DNA from: Rhizorhabdus dicambivorans
Lineage (GTDB): Bacteria > Pseudomonadota > Alphaproteobacteria > Sphingomonadales > Sphingomonadaceae
Length of the DNA: 64,000 nucleotides
Reading direction: 5' to 3'
NCBI RefSeq assembly: GCF_002355275.1
Contig: NZ_CP023449.1
Location: 2,768,001-2,832,000 of the forward strand
The translations under genes were made by a program, and so were the position numbers. Below are positions 42,168-50,673 of this stretch, in pieces. Each line of letters starts with the position of its first letter. Within the stretch, counting starts at the first letter, position 1. The notes under the pieces are model-generated. The model ran no database searches. It was given only the letters and a program-made list of their open reading frames with translations, and was not told the origin of the DNA.

Positions 42168-43684
42168 GCTGCCACTCCCGTCGCTGGAGTGCCTGCCTGC
42201 GAGAGCAGGCCCATGTAGGTGCGCGGATCGGTACGCCCGACATTCGCGCGCGGCAAATGCGGGTAAAATTGCAGATCGAGGCGCGGCACACGCTGTTCGA
42301 GGCGGGCCAGCGCGATCATCTTGATCGCATCGAAGCTGATTGCCCCCATCTCCAGCGCGCGGGCCACTGCCCATTCCACCAGGGACTGCTCGAAGCGTTC
42401 GCATAGCCGCAGCACCTGGATGAACTCGCGCCGTCCCTCTTTGCCGCTGCGCGCCTCCATCAGTCGTCGGATGCGATGCATCGGTTCAGCCAGCACCCAG
42501 CCATCGAGCGGCGCTGCCTGATCAAGCGCGCGGGGTTTCTGTTCTAACAGCGCCAGATAGTGCAGCGGGTTGGCAATGAAGTCCTCCCGCTCATAGCTGC
42601 GCGGATGCACTGCGATCAGCTCCCCGCCACAGATGATCGCAACCCGATCGACATAGCCTTTGATTACGACCTCCTGGTGGGCATAGGCCGTCGGCACCGA
42701 ATAATCATTGGTACGATAGCGCACCAGCGACATCGACGAGGCCCGCCCCGTCACCATATGGCAGGGATCGAACGGCACCGCCGGTAGCGGCATAAAGGCC
42801 GCCAGATCAGCCACCAGCCTGTCACCGATGCTGCGCTCATGCCCGCGCAAGATGGCCTGTCGTCGCTCCATGCATTGTTCGACAAAGCGCGCGTTCAGCG
42901 CATCAAAGCTGGGCGCCTCTGGCCTCGGCACCATGAAGTGGCGCCGGGAATAACCGACCAGCCCCTCGACCTTGCCCTTGTCGTTACCCTTGCCGGGGCG
43001 CCCGAATTTGTCTTCGAACAGGTAATGGCTCTGGAGGGTCGAGAACATCCGGCTGCGCTCGCGCTTCCCGTCGCCCAGGATCTGCGCCACTGCCAGCTTG
43101 GTGTTGTCATACAGGATCGACTGCGGGATGCCGCCGAAGAAGGCAAAGGCCGCCACGTGCCCTTCGCAAAATGCCTCAGCCACCTCGGCAGGATAGGCTT
43201 TAACGAACGGCGCATCGCTGTGCGGCAGGTCCATGCAGAAATAGTGGAACCGCACCAACTTGCCGTCGATGATCCCGTCCGCCTCACCAAAATCCACCTG
43301 CGCATGCCCCGGCTTGTGGCTCAATGGTATGAACACCTCGCGGCTGCGCAACTTGGCGCCCGCCACATAGTCGCGAACAATGGTGATGCCGCCGGTGAAG
43401 CCATGTTCATCGCGCAGACGCTCGAAAATACGCGCGGCAGTGTGTCGCTGTTTGATGTGAACCTTGCGGTCATCCACCAGGATTTGGTCAATGATGTCGG
43501 TAAATCCGGACAGCTTGCGGCTGTAGGTTTGCCCGCTCCGGCCGTGCGCTGCTGGCTCTGGAAAGCACAGCATCTTGTCGACGGTCTTGCGATTGATCCC
43601 AAAATACCGGGCGGCAGCGCGACGGCTCATCCCGTCAATCAGCACGGCGCGGCGGACCTTCTGATAAAGCTCCACTCTCTTCAT
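42164..43684 (-). CDS. istA: IS21 transposase IstA
   Basis: 506 residues. N-terminal helix-turn-helix (MSRRAAARYFGINRKTVDKM) and DDE integrase core (HAQVDFGEADGII for the first aspartate, ILYDNTKLAV for the second, NDKGKVEGLVGYSRR for the glutamate). A C-terminal beta domain follows (RYRTNDYSVPTAYAHQEV). Appears intact. Confidence 0.95.
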   Translation of the reverse strand: MKRVELYQKVRRAVLIDGMSRRAAARYFGINRKTVDKMLCFPEPAAHGRSGQTYSRKLSGFTDIIDQILVDDRKVHIKQRHTAARIFERLRDEHGFTGGITIVRDYVAGAKLRSREVFIPLSHKPGHAQVDFGEADGIIDGKLVRFHYFCMDLPHSDAPFVKAYPAEVAEAFCEGHVAAFAFFGGIPQSILYDNTKLAVAQILGDGKRERSRMFSTLQSHYLFEDKFGRPGKGNDKGKVEGLVGYSRRHFMVPRPEAPSFDALNARFVEQCMERRQAILRGHERSIGDRLVADLAAFMPLPAVPFDPCHMVTGRASSMSLVRYRTNDYSVPTAYAHQEVVIKGYVDRVAIICGGELIAVHPRSYEREDFIANPLHYLALLEQKPRALDQAAPLDGWVLAEPMHRIRRLMEARSGKEGRREFIQVLRLCERFEQSLVEWAVARALEMGAISFDAIKMIALARLEQRVPRLDLQFYPHLPRANVGRTDPRTYMGLLSQAGTPATGVAA

Positions 43685-43784
43685 CCTCCACCTCCGCCCA
43701 AAAACGGAGGTCTAGCAGGACTGGCCCCTTTTTAATCCGGTGAGACTGGCCGATCCGTGGCCCCTTTTATTCCCGGTGTTCTCA

Positions 43785-44445
43785 CCAGCATCGTGTCGAC
43801 TGCGGGATCGTAGAAGAACGGGATCGGCTCTGCTACCGGCTCGGCCACCACATCCAGCCCCTGCGCGCTGAAATGATAGGGGGCGCTGTGGATGGCGACG
43901 CGCGTGGAGATGCGGCGCAGCGTCTTGAGCCCGATGCCGAACCGGCCCTTCTGCTCGGCATCGTCCGACTTGGTGGTGAGGTAGGGCAGCGTCATCGCTA
44001 GCACGTGATGACAGCTCACCGGGCTCCCATCGTGGACAATGAGAAGCTGGCGCTCGGCATTCCCGCCACGCAGCGCGATGCGGACATTTGTCGCGTTCAG
44101 GTCGTCAGCGTTCTGCAGCACTTCGACGATGCCTTGGAATGCCTCGACATTAAGATCTTCGGCGGCCGCCGCCGCATGGCGCACGACCTTGCGCATGAGC
44201 CCCGGCGCTCTCGCCATGGCGAGCGACAGGCCAACCAATACGCCTGACGAAAATTCAGGATCTCGGGGGTCGTCGATGGAAGCGGCTGCTGGATCATCGT
44301 TCCAGATAAGCAGGGCGGCTTCGCGGCCCTGCTCATACAAATCCACCTGCGGCTCGTCCAATCCGACTGCTGAAATGCTTGCCACTGTCAAATTGCACCC
44401 TTCCGTCAGCCGCAGCCGCGATCGGCCCACCGTGACGGTGGTCAT
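43785..44445 (-). pseudogene. sacsin-like GHKL ATPase, 5' part, cut by IS21 element
   Basis: About 220 residues remain: an N-terminal region, then the ATPase motifs FQGIVEVLQNADDLNATNV (N-box), LIVHDGSPV, and TTKSDDAEQKGRFGIGLKTL. This resembles the sacsin/Hsp90-like N-terminal ATPase found in large bacterial conflict proteins. The frame enters IS sequence after PAVDTMLV and stops at 43,732. The remainder is absent from the window. Divergent from the gene at 44,583 across 137 bases, so probably its former partner. Confidence 0.75.
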
Positions 44446-44582
44446 TCAAAGCCGCCGCCATGCTCCCCGATTCACAGCATTAGGTCCAGCGCCAAGCAGC
44501 TGAATGAACGGGTTCTCGCTCGCGCGGTCGACACGTGGGAGCGGGGGCTTCATCTTGCTCGCTTTTGAGCTAGTTTGGCCCA

Positions 44583-46847
44583 ATGCCAAGAAGCAGGGGG
44601 CGCCGGAAGAAGCCCGGCAAGACGCATCAGATCAGGCGATCCGCCGGGCCGGTTTTCCAACTGCTGCCGGTGCCGACCAATCGCGACATGTTCCGTGAGC
44701 GGATGTCGCAGGCGGCTGAGGCTCATGTGGCGCGCCTGCCGAAGATGTTCGCTGCCTTCCAGCAGCTCTTTCGTGACCACGATCCTGCCGGTCTTATCGC
44801 CTCTGTCGCGTATTACGGCCTCCAGCGCGGCATACGCGAGGACGGCTCGACAACGCCGATCTCAAGCAAGCTCGAGCAGCACCATGTGGAGCTCCTTCAA
44901 GCCGTGCTCCTGACCCTACCGTATGAGGAATGGCCAGCAGCGCCCTCGCTACCGCGCGCGATTGACCGCGTCTTTAACGAGTTACCCGAGCTTTCACTTG
45001 CCTTCCTCGCGCAGCGCATCGTCGCCGGCAAGGAAATCGACGACATTCAGACCCGCACCATCGCGGCCCTACAGGAGCGAATTCGGCTTCACACTCATGC
45101 GGTGCGCAACTGGGGCTACTTCGGCGATGTCGTTTCGATCACCCGCGAGATCTATTCGCCACTGGATACTGCCTTTCTCGCGCATCACGGCTTTGCCGCG
45201 AGCGACGTGATCGAGCTCGCCCGCGCAATGGTGGCTGAAATCGAGCGGCGCTCCAATGCGTGGTTCAGTGCCCTGCGGCCGGTGGCCAACGCCAAGACAA
45301 TCCCGGAGATGCTGCAGCGTTACTATGCCGGCTTCCCCGACCTCGCCGGCTCAGCAGAGGGACTTGCTGAACGCATCCCGAAAGAAGCACGCCGCGAGCA
45401 GGTGCTGGCTATGCTGATGGGGCATGCTGACCTCCGTCATCCCGAGAACGCGACCTTCGATGCAACAAGTCTAGCTGCGCTGACTGGCCTCGATGCCGGG
45501 CGAGTTGAGAAGACGTTGCGCGCGATTGCGTTACGGCCCGGATCGCTTGCCGGACAAAAGCTTGAGTTCCTGTTTCTGGCCAACCCGGTCTGGCTCGCCC
45601 CCCTCATCGATCTTGGCGGCAGCTTCCTTGCACCCATGCCGCAGATCGTGATGAGCCATATTCACGCTATTCTACGCCGCCTTGCTGACGAGGCGGGCGC
45701 GCTTGAACCGCTGGACACGGCACGTAATGCTTATCTCGAGCGGAGAATGGTCGAAGCGCTGAGCGCAGCGCTGCCGATGGCCAGCGTTCGCTCGAGCGTA
45801 ACCTGGTCGTTTAACGGCCAGCGCTTCGAAACCGACGCCATTGCCCAAACCGACAAGCTGCTCCTGATCGCCGAAGCCAAGGCCAATCATCTGACGCCGC
45901 AAGGGCTTCGTGGCGCTCCTGATCGCGTCAAACGCCATGTCCGCGACATGGTCGTCGAGCCATCGCTTCAATCCGCCCGGCTCGAAGCGATTGTGCGGCA
46001 AGCTCAGGCCGGATCGTCCGACGCGCTCGCGACACTTGCTGAGGCCGGCATCAACGAGCCCGGCCAAATCGAGCGGATAATCCGCCTATCTGTCTCGCTT
46101 GACGATCTTTCGGTGCTCGCGTCCGCTGAGCAGGAGCTTCGCGACGCCGGCTGGGTACCGGCGGATCACGAGCTTGCGCCTATGATGAACATCGCAGACC
46201 TGCTTGCGGTCGCCGACATTCTCGATCGGCCGGTGGTCTTCCTCCACTATCTGGCCGAGCGCGGGCCATTCCAGCGGGCCTTCGAACTCTTTGGTGACGA
46301 GCTCGATTTTCTCGGCCTCTATCTCCAGACCGGCTTCAACCTGGGCGGCGTGCCGCAGGATATGCGTCTCGTGCCTTCCGGCATGTCCGAGGCGATTGAC
46401 CGCTATTATGACGCCCGCGACGCTGGAAAGTTAATTTCGAAGCCGCGGCCACGGCTCAGCACCTATTTCCTGTCTATTCTGGACACTTTGGCTCTGCGCC
46501 AACCATCAGGATGGACACTCATCGGCATGCACCTTCTCAATGCCGCTGACCAGGACGAGCAGGCGCGGCTCGCTCGTATGCTTGAGCGCGCCCGCAAGAA
46601 AGTTAGGCGGAAGACTACGGGCATGGAGGATGGTGCCGTCGTTTCGCTCAAGCCGCCGCTTGAACGCAAGGCGAGCGTGGCCTTCTACATTCATGATCAC
46701 GCCGATCGTGCCGCCCTCAAGCAGTCAGTCGAAGAAGTTGCATCGAAGGAGTTGGACGCTGTTGCCGAATGCGTCGTCTTTGCTCGCCATATCGATCGTT
46801 GGGATGAGCCCTATCAGATCGCAGCTATAGCTAAGGCGCTGTCCTGA
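44583..46847 (+). CDS. 754-residue protein with PD-(D/E)xK-like nuclease motif
   Basis: Unknown family. Basic N terminus (PRSRGRRKKPGKTHQIRR). Residues about 40-390 are helical. Residues about 395-450 carry a nuclease-like core: SVTWSFNGQRFETDAIAQT then LLIAEAKANHLTP, giving aspartate 418, glutamate 431 and lysine 433 in D-x12-E-x-K spacing, as in restriction-like endonucleases. The C-terminal half is mixed alpha/beta with no named motif. It is divergent from a broken GHKL ATPase gene and next to other defence-like genes. Role in defence is inferred. Confidence 0.65.
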   Translation: MPRSRGRRKKPGKTHQIRRSAGPVFQLLPVPTNRDMFRERMSQAAEAHVARLPKMFAAFQQLFRDHDPAGLIASVAYYGLQRGIREDGSTTPISSKLEQHHVELLQAVLLTLPYEEWPAAPSLPRAIDRVFNELPELSLAFLAQRIVAGKEIDDIQTRTIAALQERIRLHTHAVRNWGYFGDVVSITREIYSPLDTAFLAHHGFAASDVIELARAMVAEIERRSNAWFSALRPVANAKTIPEMLQRYYAGFPDLAGSAEGLAERIPKEARREQVLAMLMGHADLRHPENATFDATSLAALTGLDAGRVEKTLRAIALRPGSLAGQKLEFLFLANPVWLAPLIDLGGSFLAPMPQIVMSHIHAILRRLADEAGALEPLDTARNAYLERRMVEALSAALPMASVRSSVTWSFNGQRFETDAIAQTDKLLLIAEAKANHLTPQGLRGAPDRVKRHVRDMVVEPSLQSARLEAIVRQAQAGSSDALATLAEAGINEPGQIERIIRLSVSLDDLSVLASAEQELRDAGWVPADHELAPMMNIADLLAVADILDRPVVFLHYLAERGPFQRAFELFGDELDFLGLYLQTGFNLGGVPQDMRLVPSGMSEAIDRYYDARDAGKLISKPRPRLSTYFLSILDTLALRQPSGWTLIGMHLLNAADQDEQARLARMLERARKKVRRKTTGMEDGAVVSLKPPLERKASVAFYIHDHADRAALKQSVEEVASKELDAVAECVVFARHIDRWDEPYQIAAIAKALS

Positions 46848-47061
46848 GAGCTAGCCGCGGCACCATCGCTTGCGCCTGCGCGAGTGGCATGCCGGGCCAG
46901 AGCCCCAGCGCCTGCGGCTCGGCGTCGGCAGCGAAGACGGTCCGCCGGCCAGCCTGGCGGGTACTCAGGACGAGAGGCTGGTCAGACGGCAGCGCTCCGC
47001 ACTGCCGCCGCAGGCGGTCGGTGGGCCAGGTCGGCAGATAGACGGCGATGGCATGTCTCAT
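46831..47061 (-). pseudogene. imuB: ImuB (Y-family polymerase-like) N-terminal remnant
   Basis: 76 codons: MRHAIAVYLPTWPTDRLRR, then FAADAEPQALGLWPGM and AQAQAMVP match the start of ImuB. The match ends after PRLA, exactly where the convergent 754-residue gene ends, so the rest has been lost. ImuB acts with ImuA and DnaE2 in mutagenic repair. Confidence 0.75.
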
Positions 47062-47215
47062 CGCAAGCCTCGATAACCCAGGCGGCAGGCTCTGCGCCGC
47101 GGCAGCGCTTCGGCACGACATGCCAGCGGGGCTGGGCGAGCGATGGCACGGGAAGCGCCTCGGACGGCAGAGGTATGACCCGCCAGCGGCTGACGCTGTC
47201 CGAGGGCTGAATGCG
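46982..47215 (-). pseudogene. imuA: ImuA C-terminal remnant
   Basis: The frame SRWRVIPLPSEALPVPSLA, QPRWHVVPKRCRGAEPAAWV, IEACDETCHRRLSADLAHRP resembles the ImuA C terminus and ends at a TGA (46,982-46,984). It overlaps the imuB start as in intact imuA-imuB pairs. No ImuA sequence is seen beyond about 47,215. Confidence 0.55.
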
Positions 47216-47501
47216 GCCGTTTGGATGAAGGGGTCAATTGGCGAGAATTTACCGACCAGCCCTTCAGGAGATAACCGCAGCAGCAACGGTTCGTCGTCTG
47301 CTACAGTGCTTAGCCTATCGCGCTCTCAGCCGAGCTGCGGGATGCTGTACTCAACGCAGCCAAGACACAGGATCTGAAAAGCGGCGGCAATCACCACGCT
47401 GGTCGCAGATTCGTGGTGGAGCCTATATGGAGCCTAATTTTCAGAACTAGGCTCCAGCCCTGCGCCGCTCTCTGGAAATTCGTTGGAATTCAAGAGGAAA
47501 G
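47216..47501. other. island edge sequence, no gene recognised
   Basis: It contains only short frames. Notable is the near-palindromic GGAGCCTATATGGAGCC...GGCTCC around 47,416-47,456, directly next to the tRNA 3' end. No integrase gene is present here. The left-end attachment copy is not in the window. Confidence 0.4.
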
Positions 47502-47577
<76 letters not shown>

Positions 47578-47671
47578 ACTTTCCGGCGGATGGGAGATGG
47601 TGCTTCCCGTCGTGGAGGCGCGCCATTAGCCCGCCCCGGGGGCGTTGTAAACAGGCAAAAAGCGATAATTT

Positions 47672-49576
47672 TCAGATAGGCGCATCGGATGCGCCATGTG
47701 GCGCCACGGTGATATCGGCCGGGGCCAGGCCGGCGCTCCAGCGGGCGTGCGCCATGTCATAGGCGGCTTCGATATGGACGGTGAAACGGCCGGTATCGAA
47801 CAGCGGGCAGGTGAGGCGGCCAAAGGCCAGCCTGTCCCGGATCGCGGCGAGCCTTTCCGGGTTTCGCGCGAGATCGAGGGCCGTCGCGGCATAGGCTTCC
47901 CGATCCGGCGCGATCATCTCGGGCAGGCCCACGGCATCGAGCAGGCTGGCCGCGACACGGGCCGCGAATCCCTCGCCGGGCGTCGTCAGCACCGGCAGGC
48001 CGGCCCAGAGCGCGTCGCTGGCCGTGGTGTGTGCATTATAGACGAAACAGTCGAGGAACAGGTCGGCGAGCCGCAGCCGGGCGAGATGCTCGGCATTGGG
48101 CAGCGGATCGGCGAAGACCAGCCTGTCGGGAGAGATGCCGCGCGTCGCCGCCTCGCGCCGGAGATTGGCTTCGGCCCGGGGCTCGCCGCCTAGCAGCCAC
48201 AGCACCGAATCCTCGATCTCGGCGAGCAACCGCATCCAGATGTCGAAGGCATCGGGGCCGATCTTGTAGCTGACATTGAAGCAGGCGAAGACGAAGCCCT
48301 GCTCGGGCAGGCCCACCGCGCTGCGCGTGGGGGTGGCGGCGATCGGCCGGCGATCGTCGTTCGACTGGTAGCAGTCCGGAAGATGGATGAGCTTCTCGAC
48401 ATAATGGCGGCGCTGGGCATCGGGGATCACCCACCGGTCGACGATCAGGTAATCGAGCAGCGGCGCGCCGAGCGTCCCGGGATAGCCGAGCCATCCGATC
48501 TGCACCGGGGCGGCGCCATGGGCGAAAATGCCCGGCCGTCCCTCATGGGTCAGGCCCTTGAGATCGACGGCGATGTCGATCCGCTCCTGGCGGGCGAGCG
48601 CGGCGATATCCATGTCGGTGAGCGCACGGACATCCTCGAAGCTATCGACCGCCGCGCGAAGCCGCCTCCGCGCCGCGTCGTTGCGGTCGGGACCGTAGGA
48701 GAAGGCGTGGATGGCGAAGCGCGAACGATCATGCCGCTCGAACAGCCCGCCCGCCAGCATCATCGTGGCATGGTCGTGAAAGTCGGCGGAGAAATAGCCG
48801 ATGCGCAGCCGATCTGGCCGCCCGGCCCGGGGGGTGAAGGCGAAGCGTTCGGTGAGGGGGAAGCGTTCGGCGATGTACCGCCGGGCGCGGATGCAGTGTC
48901 GTTCCGGGCTGTCGTCGAGGGCCAGCAGGGTGAAGGGGGAAACCGTGCTGCCCGAAAGCCCGAGTTCGGCCATGCGCGGGGCGTCGGCGGCCATGGCGTT
49001 CCAGTCGCATAGATGCGCGAGACGGTGGAGCTTCTGTGCGCGGGAATAATCGTCGTCGGGCCTGATCTCCAGGGCGCGGGCGAAGCATTGCGCCGCTTCG
49101 TCGCCCTTGCCGGCATCGATCAGCATATTGCCCAGGTTCCGGTGCGGCTCGAACAGGCCCGGGCGCAGCTCGATCGCGCGCCGATAGCAATCGGCCGCCT
49201 CGTCCGCGCGGCCCAGTTCTCGCAGGTCGGTGCCGAGATTGTTGAACGCAGCGGCGTTGTTCGGGTCGATCGCGAGCGCGCGGCGGTGACAGTTGGTAGC
49301 CGCATCGATCCGGCCGAGCCGCCGTAGCGCCACGCCCAGATTGTTGACCGTCTCGGCCGATCCCGGATCGATCGCCAGGGCCCGGTCATAGGCGGCGACG
49401 GCAAGGTCGAGCTGGCCGAGCGCGCTGTGGGCCACGCCGATCAGGTTGAACAAGGCCGCGTGGTGCGGATAGCGTTCGGCGAGCGCCAGGCTCCGTTCGA
49501 CCAGTTCGCCATGGCGGCCCGCCCGGTAGAGCGCGACCAGCGCCGCATAGTCCCCGTCGAAGCCCCGGCCGCTCAC
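47672..49576 (-). CDS. TPR protein with SPINDLY/O-GlcNAc-transferase-like domain
   Basis: 634 residues from a GTG at 49,576 that overlaps the rodA stop (GTGA). Residues about 5-215 are tetratricopeptide repeats (ALFNLIGVAHSALGQLDLA; AETVNNLGVALRRLGRID; AAFNNLGTDLRELGRADEAA). The C-terminal glycosyltransferase-41 domain has RIGYFSADFHDHATMMLAGG, LPDCYQSND, CFNVSYKIGPDAFDIW and YNAHTTASDALWAGLPVLT. Bacterial members are often protein or surface-polysaccharide glycosyltransferases; the target is unknown. It is the first chromosomal gene beside the tRNA. Confidence 0.88.
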   Translation of the reverse strand: MSGRGFDGDYAALVALYRAGRHGELVERSLALAERYPHHAALFNLIGVAHSALGQLDLAVAAYDRALAIDPGSAETVNNLGVALRRLGRIDAATNCHRRALAIDPNNAAAFNNLGTDLRELGRADEAADCYRRAIELRPGLFEPHRNLGNMLIDAGKGDEAAQCFARALEIRPDDDYSRAQKLHRLAHLCDWNAMAADAPRMAELGLSGSTVSPFTLLALDDSPERHCIRARRYIAERFPLTERFAFTPRAGRPDRLRIGYFSADFHDHATMMLAGGLFERHDRSRFAIHAFSYGPDRNDAARRRLRAAVDSFEDVRALTDMDIAALARQERIDIAVDLKGLTHEGRPGIFAHGAAPVQIGWLGYPGTLGAPLLDYLIVDRWVIPDAQRRHYVEKLIHLPDCYQSNDDRRPIAATPTRSAVGLPEQGFVFACFNVSYKIGPDAFDIWMRLLAEIEDSVLWLLGGEPRAEANLRREAATRGISPDRLVFADPLPNAEHLARLRLADLFLDCFVYNAHTTASDALWAGLPVLTTPGEGFAARVAASLLDAVGLPEMIAPDREAYAATALDLARNPERLAAIRDRLAFGRLTCPLFDTGRFTVHIEAAYDMAHARWSAGLAPADITVAPHGASDAPI

Positions 49577-50673
49577 GGCCGCCGCGCGGTTCGGTCGATC
49601 GCCATCAACATTCCCAGGCAGATCAGCACCGTCATCATCGCCGATCCGCCAAAGGACACGAGCGGGAGCGGAATGCCTACCACCGGCGCCATGCCCATAA
49701 CCATCGCCAGGTTGATCGCCATGTAGAAGAAGATGGTGGTCGACAGGCCTGCGGCGGTGAGCCGGGCGAAACGACCCTTGGCGCGGGCGGCGACACCCAT
49801 GCCCCAGCGGATGATCAGCATGTAGAGCAGGATCACCGTGAGCCCGCCGACCAGCCCCCATTCCTCCGCCATGGTGGCGAAGACGAAATCGGTGTGGCGT
49901 TCGGGCAGATAATCGAGATGGCTCTGGGTGCCGGCGAGGAAGCCCTTGCCGAAGATGCCCCCCGATCCGATCGCGATCTTCGACTGGATGATGTGGTATC
50001 CGGTGCCGAGCGGATCGCTTTCGGGATTGAGGAATATCTCGATCCGGTCGCGCTGATAGCCGTGCATCAGCGAAAAGGCGATCGGGAAGGCGGCAGCCAG
50101 CACCAGGCCCGCGCCGACGAACAGCCGCAGCGGCAGGCCGGCCAGGAAGGCGACGGTGATCCCGCCCGCGCAGATCATCGTGGCGGTGCCGAGATCGGGC
50201 TGGACGAGCACCAGCAGGGCAGGGATGCCGATCAGCAGGGCGGGGGGCCAGATCGCGCTGAACCGCCTGATCTCGCCGGCCGGGAGCATATCGTAGAAGC
50301 GCGCGACCGCGAGCACGATCACCGGCTTCATCAGTTCGGAGGGCTGGAGACGGATGAATCCGAGATCGAGCCAGCGGCGGCTGCCGCCCCCGACGAAGCC
50401 GAACAGCTCGACCAGCAGCAACATGACCACGATCACCACATAGGTCGGCAGCGCCGCCGCCTTGAGCCGCTGCTCGCCCGCCCAGGAGATGGCGATGGCC
50501 AGGCCGATGAACATGGCGAAGCGGATGCCCTGCGACAGCGCCCAGGGGCTCATGCTCCCCCCCGCCGCCGAATACAGTACGACGAGGCCGATGCCGCCGA
50601 CCGCGACGACCAGCGACAGCAACCGCCAGGGGATGTGCCGCAGGGGCAGGGGGACGATCGAATCGCGGCTCAT
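49573..50673 (-). CDS. rodA: rod-shape SEDS glycosyltransferase RodA
   Basis: 366 residues, about 10 membrane segments. SEDS motifs include LIRWGMGVAARAKGRF and NLAMVMGMAPVVGIPLPLVSFGGSAMM. It polymerises peptidoglycan strands together with PBP2, encoded just upstream with a 4-base overlap. Usual length for alphaproteobacteria. Confidence 0.95.
   Translation of the reverse strand: MSRDSIVPLPLRHIPWRLLSLVVAVGGIGLVVLYSAAGGSMSPWALSQGIRFAMFIGLAIAISWAGEQRLKAAALPTYVVIVVMLLLVELFGFVGGGSRRWLDLGFIRLQPSELMKPVIVLAVARFYDMLPAGEIRRFSAIWPPALLIGIPALLVLVQPDLGTATMICAGGITVAFLAGLPLRLFVGAGLVLAAAFPIAFSLMHGYQRDRIEIFLNPESDPLGTGYHIIQSKIAIGSGGIFGKGFLAGTQSHLDYLPERHTDFVFATMAEEWGLVGGLTVILLYMLIIRWGMGVAARAKGRFARLTAAGLSTTIFFYMAINLAMVMGMAPVVGIPLPLVSFGGSAMMTVLICLGMLMAIDRTARRP

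Larger units (their letters stand above)
41189..43784. mobile_element. IS21-family insertion sequence
   Basis: 2,596 bases. Left end TGTCAACGCCGGGATAAAA (41,189); right end read inward TGAGAACACCGGGAATAAAA (43,784). Second, inner repeats of GGGGCCAG lie at both ends (about 41,230 and 43,725), as in IS21 multiple binding sites. It contains istA and istB on the minus strand. Flanking bases (CGCGAG to the left, CCAGCATC to the right) show no direct repeat. Confidence 0.9.

Noticed and set aside
41189-43784. Target-site duplication of the IS21 element
   Set aside because: Flanks were compared directly (CGCGAG versus CCAGCATC) and no 4-8 base direct repeat is present.
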